A DNA stretch of 64,000 bases from Sclerotiophoma versabilis (Eukaryota; Ascomycota; Dothideomycetes; Pleosporales; Didymellaceae): the NCBI GenBank assembly GCA_012274445.1, contig JAAROD010000054.1, forward strand, positions 806,001-870,000. Direction: 5' to 3'. The position numbers and the translations under genes are program-made. Shown piece after piece: positions 54,797 to 64,000 of this stretch (position 1 is its first letter; the number at the start of each line of letters is the position of its first letter). The notes under the pieces are model-generated. The model ran no database searches. It was not told where the DNA came from and was given only the letters and a program-made list of their open reading frames with translations.

Positions 54797-55981
54797 CTAC
54801 AACTTTCCAACACCAGCCTTGCTCTTGACACTTGCCGCAACACCACTTGCCGCCTCAGCCTCAACACCCTCATCCGCAAAGTTGCTCAAGAAATCTGTCG
54901 CGCTACCGCTCCAGTCACCACTGCCAGTCAACTGATTGACCTGGCAAGTGCGACCAAGCGGGCTGCTGCACGCTGCGCCATCATCGGTGACCGCATACAA
55001 GAGATCAACACCGTCCTCGATGGGTTTGGTGACAGACTCGAAAACATTGCCCTCAGCAAGCACGCGACCGTTTTCGTCAGCAGCGATAGAGAAAGCATGA
55101 CCGGTGTTGTCGTAGAAGTAGTTGTTTACCGCGTGGAGAAGAGTGCCGTCATCAGTGCCGCCAACCTTGGGACTGCGACCGGAGGTGTGATGTATGTAGT
55201 TACCCTGGAAAGTAATCTTGTCACCGCTTCCGATGAGTAGGAGAGCCCAGTAGTGGTGGTTGTCGCAGCTGGCAGACCAGCTTGTATTACCATCAATCTC
55301 AGTGTTGGAGATTGTGACGCGGTTGCTGGGGTCGTAGCCTGCAACGATGTGTTGGCGACCAATGAGCGACGTTTTTACATGATCGATCCAGATCAGGTCA
55401 GTACCGGCGAGTGTGATGGCGTCGCCGCCCCAGATATACTGCGGATTGAGCTCGGTGATATGGATGTTCTGGACAATGATATTCTCGGACCCAGCGAAGC
55501 GGAGGCCCTTGCCACGAATCACGCCTTTAGTGCCTTCGCCGACGATGGACTTGTTGGAGCGAACGTTGATGGGAGTGATGGCTGCGTTGTCGTACGTCAC
55601 AGAGACAGCAGGGTAATCGGAGTTGGTGCACTGTGATATGTCAGATTCGCATACAAATGTGTATGACATAATACTTACCCAGTCTGCACCGTTGATTGCA
55701 TCCTGACCGCCATCGTCAGGGCAAGTGTTCGAGTCAGGGCGGCAGCCGTCCTCGGTCGTCTCGCCTTCAGTACCGATGAAGTTGAACTCCTGGTTCAAGA
55801 TGATGACGCGAGCTTCGTCGTCGGTAAGGTAGTTGGTAAGCTCCTCAGTACTAGTTGGATACACTGGTTCAGCATCACCCCCACCAGTGGTTGCTGCCGC
55901 GAAGCCGAAAGGAGTGCCAGTGACGCCAGCTGCTGCTACGCTGGAGGCGAACAGGGAAAGGATGAGAGACTTCGAAAGCAT
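54797..55981 (-). CDS. Secreted pectin lyase, polysaccharide lyase family 1
   Basis: It cleaves methyl-esterified polygalacturonan by beta-elimination outside the cell and helps degrade plant cell walls. A signal peptide (MLSKSLILSLFASSVAAAG) precedes the mature start GVTGTPFGFAAATTGGGDAE. PL1 markers are visible: RVIILNQEFNFIGTEG, NVRSNKSIVGEGTKGVIRGK, ITELNPQYIWGGDAITLAGT, LIWIDHVKTSLIGRQHIV and NHHYWALLLIGSGDKITFQ, consistent with the right-handed beta-helix and Cys pairs of pectin lyases. A 48-nt in-phase intron at 55631-55678 (GTAAGT...TCACAG) should be removed, giving NGADWCTNSDYPAVSVTYDN and 378 residues. Absence of an obvious calcium site pattern and the overall sequence favour pectin lyase over pectate lyase. 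Confidence 0.92.
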   Translation of the reverse strand: MLSKSLILSLFASSVAAAGVTGTPFGFAAATTGGGDAEPVYPTSTEELTNYLTDDEARVIILNQEFNFIGTEGETTEDGCRPDSNTCPDDGGQDAINGADWVSIMSYTFVCESDISQCTNSDYPAVSVTYDNAAITPINVRSNKSIVGEGTKGVIRGKGLRFAGSENIIVQNIHITELNPQYIWGGDAITLAGTDLIWIDHVKTSLIGRQHIVAGYDPSNRVTISNTEIDGNTSWSASCDNHHYWALLLIGSGDKITFQGNYIHHTSGRSPKVGGTDDGTLLHAVNNYFYDNTGHAFSIAADENGRVLAEGNVFESVTKPIEDGVDLLYAVTDDGAACSSPLGRTCQVNQLTGSGDWSGSATDFLSNFADEGVEAEAASGVAASVKSKAGVGKL

Positions 55982-56722
55982 GACAACGTCTTAGTTGAGG
56001 CAACAGACTGATAAAGAGCGACTGATCCGCAGGCAGAAGATATAAGACGAATGCGATGAAGTAAAGACCAAGAGACGGATGATTTGTACCAAGCCATAAC
56101 GGCATCAGCTTATGTATCTGCAAGACATCTCTTGCTCCATCGTCGAACCGCTCGCCAAGCCCGCGTGCGGTTATCGCAGACAACTGCCCTTATTGTTTGT
56201 GACGCATTACCTCTTGGCATGGTTCCTGCCAGGTAAGTGTCATGCAAAGTTCGAAACGCGCTACAGGCATGTCAGTATATCGTGGAAAAGCGAGCCGAGC
56301 GATTTTGATTCTGATCACCGGTCCCAACGGCGACAACTGAGGATTTTGTTTCAAAGAGATGGAAACAATTGGGGCAAGGAAGGATCGACACATGGGTGCA
56401 TGCGTTTCAGGAAGCCACACTACGTTTTCGAAGCCACAGCCAAGACAATGGAGACGATTTCAGGAGGCGCTCGGAGCAATCAGCCTATAAGAACTGATAG
56501 CCGTAGGGTATGGTAGCAAATGTGGATGGATGATGCCAAGAAGACGCGAATGCCTCTGGCTCGTTGGAATTACTGTAAGTATATATGCTAGTATCGATGG
56601 AGTGTGTGCCATGAGTCGAGCAGCGCCGTAGGGGTATATAAAGCTAAAGCAAACCTGAATTCGCTGTTTTAATCAGAACGCCAACCATTTAATCGCTAAA
56701 TCGTCAATCGTGAGAGCGTCTC
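55982..56722. other. Pectin lyase upstream region and 3' side of the membrane protein gene
   Basis: About 740 bases. A TATA-like element lies at 56040-56045 (minus strand). The rest contains no recognisable gene. HGATAR-like TGATAA occurs at 56009-56014 but lies within the probable leader. Confidence 0.45.
56040..56045 (-). promoter_or_regulatory. TATA-like element of the pectin lyase gene
   Basis: TTATAT on the minus strand, about 60 bases before the ATG at 55981, which would give a short leader of about 30 bases. Position and AT pattern only. Confidence 0.35.
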
Positions 56723-58082
56723 TCAGCTTTGTTTCGGTCCAGTCGGTGCAGCTCGTCCAGATGAGTTGCTGCTGGATGGCACAGAAGTCCTGCTATTGCG
56801 CTGAACTTCTCGTAGTGCCGCGGCGTAATCTGCTTCTGCAGTCATACCACGCGTCCGACTGTCTAGATCGTCCATAAAGTGGTGTTGCGGTTTTCTGTTT
56901 TCAGTATGTGCGAGCTCCAAAGTTCGCAATGGTGTATCATCCAATGCACTAGGCACTGTGTCTTCAGGAGCCATGCCAGTATTCGGGTCGTTAGGGTCGT
57001 GGGAGAAAATTGAATCCTTTGGCTTGCGATGTCTTCTCGGCTTGAATGGGAAGTTGCTGGCGTGGATATAGTCACCGTCCGGACTTCGAACCTGTTGGAG
57101 CGCGTTCGCTTCTCTTTCCATCTCTTCCCAAGTAGCTACAAGCTCTCCATTGTTCCTGTTACGACTGTCACTCATATCGCCCGAAAAGCTGCCCAGTCGA
57201 CTGATCTTGAAAGCTCGTAGGCGATCCAGCGCCATCTTGAAGTCGTCCAGTACCACCGAGTCCGTCAAGCACTTGAAGACGAATGCGAGCTTCCAGAAAG
57301 GGTTAATACCAGTTGCCAGACCCGCAAATCGGATAGCGCCCGTGACACAAAGGATGTCCAGAAGGATGAAGATCATGGACATAATCATAGCCAGCAGCAT
57401 GATGGCAAATCGTGGTGAGATACGGAGGATCTCTTTCAGCCCCATTTCGTACTGCGTCTTGATGATCCAGAACAAATAGATTGTAGTAATAATCCACCAC
57501 GGGTCCCGGCATAGTGCTTCCCAAGGCCTTGTTCTGAGAAAGATGGTGTTGACACCGTGGAAGAAGGCGAAGTTGGCGTAGATCTCGGCTATCCAGTAAG
57601 GCTGTACCAAGATGATAGTCCCAATAAAAACATAGCTGACCGGTTTTGGCAGAAATGGTTTAATCTTCATCCAGGCGATAACGTTGTGGAGTGACCAAGA
57701 TGCGTTCAAGAATATGGCTGAAACAGACAACCACCATGCATGTACAGGGCTATTGAAGAATAGATAGAAACCTTGCCAAAGGCCCATGATGAGCTGTTGG
57801 TCAGGTTAGCTGGTGGCCTCATGCACGTCAATAGAGACCCACTTCAAGTAAAATTAACTAGATCGAGTCAGCATTGATTTGCGACGACAGGATCCGCCAA
57901 CTCACTTTGTGCAACAAGACACCTCTTCGCATGTTTGCAAGAGTGATAAAGCCCATAATGACAAGTGATCCGACTAGGTAGCCCATCGCCCATGCTTCAA
58001 GGACCAATTCGCCGGGATTCGTGGGTTTAGGGACTACTTCTCCCTGAACCCAGCGTTTCGTGGGATCCGGAATGGGGCTCAT
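56723..58082 (-). CDS. Multi-pass membrane protein of unknown function, fungal type
   Basis: Two exons, 58082-57906 (MSPIPDPTKRWVQGEVVPKP through GVLLHK) and 57793-56723 (LIMGLWQGFYLFF to the stop), give 415 residues. About five to seven hydrophobic segments follow: LEAWAMGYLVGSLVIMGFIT, then AWWLSVSAIFLNASWSLHNV, VFIGTIILVQPYWIAEIYAN, WIITTIYLFWII and LLAMIMSMIFILLDILCVTG. The last about 150 residues are hydrophilic, with a charged segment (NRNNGELVATWEEMEREANA) and an acidic, Ser-rich end. I do not recognise a family with known function, and no catalytic motif is visible. Position next to the pectin lyase is not informative. Confidence 0.8.
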
Positions 58083-59632
58083 GGCGAAGGCAAAATTTTC
58101 GAGATTCTAGTTGTTGGTTGAGATATTGAGAGGCGGTACGAGCGATTCACTCGCAGACTCGGTTGGTGTCGGCCCTCAACAGTCTCACCATGGCAGACGA
58201 AAGAAGCTGGGGACGAGGCTGAGGATGATGGGGGAGAGCGGGAGGTAAAAGAGAAAACGAACGAGCGGCGCGGATGTTCTCGTGGCCCTCCGCCATTTCT
58301 CCGCAATGCCATGACCGATGTGGAGGACGTGGGCAGAGGCTTCACGCGCGGACCTGGTGAGCGGCACTTTTCTAGAAGGAGCGATAGCGTCATCGAAAAA
58401 GGCTGGCCTGCCGCCACGGACTCAACGGCAGGGGCTTGACACGCAAATTGATCAGGATTCGCTCATGTTCGGCAAAGCAGGATCCAGGCTGCGCAAGAGC
58501 TTGCAATGATTTGCCGCGTACGAGCGGCGTTTGTCATGTTTTGATTCGCTGCCAAAGAGCATGGTTTGCACGCTGACGACGTGTTGAGCTCAATGTTGAC
58601 GCAAGATGCGCATCGCAGCTGTGCAGAGCGCGTCTCACCGGGCTGTGATCACAGTCGGCCATGTGTGAGGGCGCACAGACGTGGTGCTCGTTCTTTGATG
58701 GCTGATGGCTGAGGCAGGAGGTAATGCAGAAACCAACCGAGCGATGACGCTTAGCACGGCGTGCTCACCGGGCTGCATGACATGAGGCGAAGCCGAAGGA
58801 ACACTACATGTGCAGCCAGAGCGGCCTGGAATGCGGGGGATGTGCTCGATTGGCTCCTTTAGACGAAGCGTCTATGAGGTTTGGATAGCTTCGAAGGTCG
58901 ACAGATTAACTCGGACCGACGAGCCAGGATGATGGAAGCCATGATGAGTGAGCAACAGTTTGGATTATTCAATATTGCGACGCCGTTGAATGTCTGCCTT
59001 GTAACGTGTGGTGTCAGGGGCGCCCTGTGCTACGGTCTAGCGGGCATGCTGACAGTTCTTTAGACAAAGAAAATATCCCCATTCTTCGATCAAGGTTGAA
59101 GCTACAGCACGGCAGTCTGTGCGCACGAGGGCCCTAGGATCCTGGTCTTTGGGACTTCGAGGCACTGCACCTCTACAAAGCTAAGCCTGAAAATGTTGCA
59201 GTAGCTGATTGGGATGGTCGCAAAGGATGCAGTCACAACAAAAGCATAACATCGAATTCCTGATAGCGTTTCGGTCGTTCAGAACTATGTATACGCCCAA
59301 GGATTGCAATCTCCGCATTGAGGTGCGTTGTTCTTAGTCTGAAGGGTAGCCTGGAGATACGCAGCCTGGGAACCGGCGCTACAAAGATACACAATGACTC
59401 AACCATATCTTCTGTTCGCAGTATGGCCAGTCCACACAATCAGATTCCAGGATGAGATGAGTGAAATCGACTCATTCACGACCGTGAATGGTACCTGCAG
59501 ACTAGCGCGCTATGTAAACGCGCCTGCCCCACGTCATAGCCCCGCGGGAAATAATGAGCATCAACACGCCGAACAGCTTCTCACGAGACGCAACCCGCAT
59601 CGCTACTTTCTCCACCGCTAGAGGTACTCACC
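58083..59632. other. Divergent intergenic region between the membrane protein gene and eIF2D
   Basis: About 1.55 kb. It holds the promoters of both divergent genes. Short ORFs (for example 58881-59063) lack an ATG at their listed ends or any recognisable motif. No repeat or RNA gene seen. Confidence 0.5.
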
Positions 59633-61722
59633 ATGTTCAAAAAGAAGCCAAATGTCAGTTCAAGTTTTGACGCGCCATGATTGTCAGGGCTAACAACGCC
59701 CAGATCAAGCCGCTTTCGCCGCTCAAGTCCAGCGACCGCCGCCGAACAGCCGATCAGATCATCTCAGATTTCGGTATTGAGGTGCCTGTAGACCCAAATG
59801 CAGACCCAGAAGACAAGGCAGCATTGACGGCAGGCCTTACTGCAGTGCGGAAATCGATCCTTCCAGAGAACGCCCTCTCTGCACGCTTCACGACAACAGC
59901 GGGGCCAGATCTTAAGCAAGTGTCCGGCACGATATATATTGGCAGTCATGAAGGCACCGGAGGCGACCAGAGAATACTCTGGGTCAAGGTTGGAGAGCAA
60001 ATGTATCCTACGGGTAAACAGCAGTCGACATGTCCTTATGTCGTCGTGATTGTTTGCTAACACACGGCAGTATACACCCTCTGGCACAACCCCAAGATCG
60101 TACCACTCCTCTATACTCCACTATACGTCGTCGAGAAACTCCAGGGTGGCGCAGACCTCATGACACCTGGCCTGCAACGAGGGCCTCCGTTCCCCAAGAA
60201 GGCCACCAAGGGCGCCGTTGTCGCTATCGCCAGTCTTGAAGCACCCACCGTACCCATGGCCGTTGGCACATGTTTGATCGACGTAAGCTCGTTAGGAAGC
60301 ACACAAGGAACGAAAGGACATGCTGTGGAAACCTTCCACTGGGCAGGAGACGAGCTGTGGTCCTGGAGCACTGGCAACAAACCAGGCCGCGATCCGCCCG
60401 CTCTCATCGACGCCTGGGACGAGCAGGAAGCGGAAGACGCAAGCCTTGTTGAGCGGACAGCAGCTGTTGATCTTGACCGTGACGGTGGTATTTCGCTCGA
60501 TGCTGATCCAACCGAGCGCTCGAAGGCCGAGCAGGCACAGGGTGTGGAAGGCGAGGATCCACCGAGCAACAATGACTTTATCGACGTAATCGAAGACAAG
60601 GAGCTGACCACCAAGGGTGAGCGTAATACCTATCGGAGACTCCGACATACACTAATTGTTCCAGAAATCGACGACGCCTTCAAGAACGCGTTCCTCTACG
60701 GTGTACGGCATCACATGGACCAGAACAGGAACCAACCAAATTTCGGCCTCGACTTCCCGCTGTCTCAATCGGCTGTAATGGCTCTGCTTGTCCAACCTTT
60801 CCTCCCCACATACACGCCTGCACGCACTGCATCGCTGCAGATCAAGAAGTCGAGCTGGAAGAACCTCAAGAAGTTTATCAAGTACCTAGACAAGCAGCGG
60901 ATAGCTAAGTGCAAAGATCGAGATGGTAATGAGGTCGTCATATTGGACATCGACTTCAAGGACCGACAAATCGAAGCATTTGTGCCCTACCGGTTGCCGA
61001 AGAAGGACGCACCTACAGGGGCGAGTGCAAATGGCAAGCCAGCCGCTCCCTTGGCTGCGGAGTCTTCTGTAGGCCAGAAACTGAAGGTTATTTCATTGCT
61101 GCGACCAAAGGAGAAGTTAGCTCCCATCTTCCACGCGACTAAAGCCGACCCTCGCGGTCTGTATACTCCTCAGGAGCTTAAGCAGCACCTTATCGCTTAC
61201 ATTGAGTCGGAAAATCTTGTGAACGCCAATAACAAACGTCTCATCAACATCAACCCCCAGCTTGCGGATGCACTCTTGGGCTCCTCGGCCGCAGACAACG
61301 CTGCGCTCTCCACAGGCACCATCGCGCGAGACGCACTTGCAGAACGCATGGTCGCTGCTGCTGCTCCCTTCCACGCAATCATTCGCAACGATACCGGGGT
61401 CGCTGATGCGAAGCCCAAGGCTGGCGCACCGCCCAAAATCCAGATTACACTTGAGACACGAAGTGGCAACAAGACAGTGACCAAGGTTCATGGCTTGGAA
61501 CCCTTCTATATCACGCCACAGCCACTTGCCGACGAATTGAGGAAGACCTGTGCTGGCAGTACCAGCGTCGACAAGCTCCAAGGATCGAGCCCGAAGGCTC
61601 CTGTTATGGAGGTTCTGGTTCAAGGCCCGCAAAAGGACGCTATTTTGAAGGCACTAGAAAAGCGAGGCGTGAACAAGAACTGGGTGGAGGTTGTCGACAA
61701 GACGAAGGGCAAGAAGAAGTAA
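59633..61722 (+). CDS. TMA64: Translation factor eIF2D/ligatin homologue (TMA64)
   Basis: eIF2D binds 40S ribosomes and acts in tRNA/mRNA release after termination and in GTP-independent initiator tRNA delivery. Four exons, 59633-59653 (21 nt, MFKKKPN), 59704-60013, 60071-60616 and 60665-61722, give 644 residues. The first join gives MFKKKPNIKPLSPLKSSDRR, the typical start of the family. Next come a PUA-type domain (VYTLWHNPKIVPLLYTP, VEKLQGGADLMTPGLQ), an acidic linker, a winged-helix/SWIB-like part (SSWKNLKKFIKYLDKQRIAK) and a C-terminal SUI1 domain (KIQITLETRSGNKTVTKVHG). The third intron (60617-60664) is 48 nt, in phase and without stop. The SWIB/SUI1 order matches eIF2D and not the separate MCT-1/DENR pair. 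Confidence 0.94.
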
Positions 61723-62175
61723 AGGTGCTGACTTGGCAGACCGTTGTTAACACAGTGTGATATATACCCAGAAGTGCATTGCATCAGGACGTGGGGTATA
61801 CATGATAAGAGTAGCCGCTTTTCGGGGGTGGAGAGCCTCAATGATCATCTGTATCTGGCATTTCTTCGGCAAGAGAAAGTACATGACGAGTGTTCGGACC
61901 TGATTTTGGAAAAACTAATCATGATACGATAAACCCATCATAAGTAGAGATGCTTGCGAAAAGTTTCGCTCTCAATCCTAGATCATCTAATCTATTCCAA
62001 ATGCGGGAAGTGCCTCGGCCCGCAATGGGATCGCAGTTGTGACAAAAACCCAGAACCCCATTTCGCGCCATTACTATCAGTCCTTACAGCCTTCTTGGCG
62101 CCTCTCTTTAAAGATCCGTCTTGCTCTCACCCTTCTTTTCCACATGGTCTATTGAAATCTTGCATCTACCCCATC
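61723..62175. other. Intergenic between eIF2D and the THEM6-like gene
   Basis: About 450 bases between two plus-strand genes, with an AT-rich left half and a CT-rich leader before 62176. No gene seen. Confidence 0.5.
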
Positions 62176-63288
62176 ATGGTCACAATGGCACACGTAATGA
62201 GCATTGTGATTGCTGGAGCTTCGATAGCAGCGATGGCGACGAATCCCGCATACTGCAAGAACATCTTCCTGGCGCTTGTCCGATCTACAGGATATGGCGC
62301 ACCGGGAGGAGCCTGGAGGATCATTGCGATCCTGCTGGCACTGGCAAACCTCAAGAACCTGCCTTTCGTATGGCATGTACGTCTCCCTCTCCTTTCGTTC
62401 CAACTTCTCACACATGGACACCTGCCTAACAAGACCTAGGTACGCATCTTCCGCGCGATGATCTACCACGTCTACTTCCAACCGACGCCTATCCCTCCGC
62501 ACGCGCTCTTCCAACCCGCCATAACAGTGACGCACACTTCGCTCCTCGAAACAGACTACAACATGCACAAATCGAACAGCACGTATTTCTCCGACATGGA
62601 TGTCTCACGCACAAATCTTTTCACTGCGATAATCCGCAACGGCATCAAGAAGAACAGCCGTCTCTACGGCGCGAAGAAGTCGCAGCTAAGCAGCGCAATC
62701 GGCGCAACAGAAGGCACACGAGGAAACCACATCATCGCGCTCGGCGGGATATGCTGCAACTTCAAGAGAGAAATACTGCCGTACAAGAAATATGAAATGT
62801 GGACAAGGCTGCTGTGCTGGGACAGGAAGTGGTTCTACCTCATCACCCATTTCGTGAAGCCTGGTGTGGGAAAGCCAGAGAGTTGGACACTGCAGCCGTG
62901 GCGGAAAACGAGGAGAGCGGCGAAAGACGTTAGTGAGGAGGAGCTGCTGAAGAGTGTGTATGCAACGGCGATTGCGAAATATGTCATCAAGAGGGGTAGA
63001 ATCACGGTGCCGCCAGAGCAGGCGCTGATCGATGCGGACATGGTACCCGTTAAGCCCGAGGGCTGGGTCTGGCGAGGCGCTGAGGAGAATGGTGATATGA
63101 ACGGGCATGCGAATGGGGTATTGCCAAAGCCTATCGAGGGGACAGAGTGGACCTGGGACATAATCGAGGCTGAGAGACAGAGGGGACTGAAGGTTGCTGA
63201 AAAGTTTGCCGAGATGGATAGCATGCACAGCTTCTTCGATGGCAGCAAGAGCGGCGCCCTAGGGGAGTATCCGGATCTGTTGTTTTAG
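62176..63288 (+). CDS. THEM6-like hotdog-fold (4HBT_2) thioesterase-family protein, ER/membrane type
   Basis: Two exons, 62176-62376 and 62440-63288, give 349 residues (junction LPFVWH-VRIFRAMIYHVYF). The N-terminus has a membrane segment or signal anchor (VMSIVIAGASIAAMATN) and a second hydrophobic stretch (AWRIIAILLALANLKNLPFV). The hotdog motif begins TSLLETDYNMHKSNSTYFSD and continues MDVSRTNLFTAII, matching the D-x-D-N-H-K-S-N-S-T-Y-F-x-D core of the THEM6 group, with GGICCNFKREILPYKKYEMW after it. Fungal members are often mislabelled as capsule polysaccharide biosynthesis proteins. An acyl-CoA thioesterase activity is expected for the fold but not proven for this group. I see no ER retention signal at the C-terminus (ends PDLLF). 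Confidence 0.86.
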
Positions 63289-63565
63289 AGGATATCAATA
63301 CCCCTTAGAGTCCATTGTAGATCCCAAAGAACACATAGAAGGTCGACGCTGCAAATACGACTACAATCGTCATTTTAGAAAACAAGTGGCTGAATTAGAA
63401 AAGTGTGATATAAGCAAAAACAATACAGCACTTTGAGCATTACCCGTCTACTGACGTCCTGACCATGGACTACGAAGCCTCATGCCGCCTCGACTAACCG
63501 TTCACAACACTGTCCTTCCTACTTCGTCTTCCCTACGTCCTTTCCATGTTGCGCAACGCCAGTCT

Positions 63566-64000
63566 TCAATTGAACACGCGAATGACTTCTGCCTTCTGGC
63601 ATGAAGGGTTCTGGGGCTGACCGGTGAGACCGACCTTCCACGACAGCGTGTAGTACAGATATGACCACCTTGTTAGACAAATGAACCAGTTCCTGACCTT
63701 GAGGTTTGGGTTGAAGTAGGTCGGAGGGCTGACAGTGTCGTCCCGTGATGTTTCAATGTAGGCGCAGCCGTCCTCCTCAAACGCAATGAGGGTATACTTG
63801 TCCACACCCGGATAAAAAGTAGGGTTGGCGACGTTTGATGTACTGTCTAGTGAAAAACTCATTGCGGACGGAACAGTGAGGTTGCCCCCAGCTCGGAGGA
63901 TCCAGCTGAGAATACCGTCGGCATTGGCGGCTCCAGCGCTCTCGTTGGCAGCGGAACTGACGTTGTGGTAGAAGGTAGTATACGAGCTCGGTGGGTCTTG
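63566..64000 (-). CDS. Partial gene: C-terminal part of a probable secreted fungal protein (runs off the window)
   Basis: A minus-strand frame is open from the right edge, starting QDPPSSYTTFYHN, and ends at TGA/63566; 144 residues are visible and the 5' end lies outside the window. The sequence (GGNLTVPSAMSFSLDSTSNV, then YTLIAFEEDGCAYI and GLTGQPQNPSCQKAEVIRVF) resembles small secreted proteins common in Pleosporales that I associate with a DUF7907-type family, from memory and not from a search. It has Cys residues, N-glycosylation-type sites (NVS, NLT) and no membrane segment here. The ATG at 63862 is internal, not the true start. Function is unknown. Confidence 0.7.
   Translation of the reverse strand, partial: QDPPSSYTTFYHNVSSAANESAGAANADGILSWILRAGGNLTVPSAMSFSLDSTSNVANPTFYPGVDKYTLIAFEEDGCAYIETSRDDTVSPPTYFNPNLKVRNWFICLTRWSYLYYTLSWKVGLTGQPQNPSCQKAEVIRVFN

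Overview
The window is nuclear DNA of a filamentous ascomycete. Genes carry short GT-AG introns of about 48-110 nt with GTAAGT/GTATGT-type donors and CTAAC-like branch points, they lie on both strands without operons, and intergenic gaps range from 0.26 to 4.5 kb. The family content (a pectin lyase, a fungal delta-12 desaturase, DHA1 and sugar-type MFS carriers, a fungal NHA1, and a secreted protein at the right edge that resembles a family I associate with Pleosporales) suggests a Dothideomycete, probably Pleosporales. That placement is inference.

Layout. 0-15 kb is housekeeping: eIF6 (-), a serine-rich membrane-anchored protein (-), the CaaX protease RCE1 (+), the tRNA wobble methyltransferase TRM9 (-), the Na+/H+ antiporter NHA1 (-) and the complex I 75/78-kDa subunit (-). 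15-30.5 kb holds delta-12 desaturase (-), a Nudix hydrolase (-), the purine enzyme ADE16/17-ATIC (+), a DHA1-type MFS transporter (+), an FCP1-like HAD protein with an altered catalytic motif (-) sharing a 259-bp promoter with the rRNA processing factor RRP36 (+), and a BTB/POZ protein (+). 30.5-44 kb is gene-poor: only a sugar-type MFS transporter and a low-complexity, probably nuclear protein, separated by gaps of 3.1, 4.5 and 2.8-3.2 kb. 44-52.5 kb holds EMC7 (+), an intron-containing tRNA-Thr (+), a 1440-aa PARP6/8-like ADP-ribosyltransferase (-) and, in tandem, an unrecognised protein ending in a CaaX-like box (-). 52.4-54.8 kb has no convincing gene but contains a cluster of five short palindromes. 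54.8-64 kb holds a secreted pectin lyase (-), a multi-pass membrane protein (-), eIF2D/TMA64 (+), a THEM6-like hotdog protein (+) and a partial secreted protein (-).

Several genes act in translation (eIF6, eIF2D, TRM9, RRP36, tRNA-Thr), but they are dispersed and do not form a cluster. Two recurring points for the reader. First, five genes contain introns whose length is a multiple of three and which carry no stop, so ORF-only reading silently adds 16-18 residues. Second, several genes begin with very short coding exons (19-35 nt). Exon boundaries given here were read by eye from splice consensus and protein continuity; no alignment was run. The least ordinary locus is the PARP6/8-like gene with its CaaX-ending neighbour.
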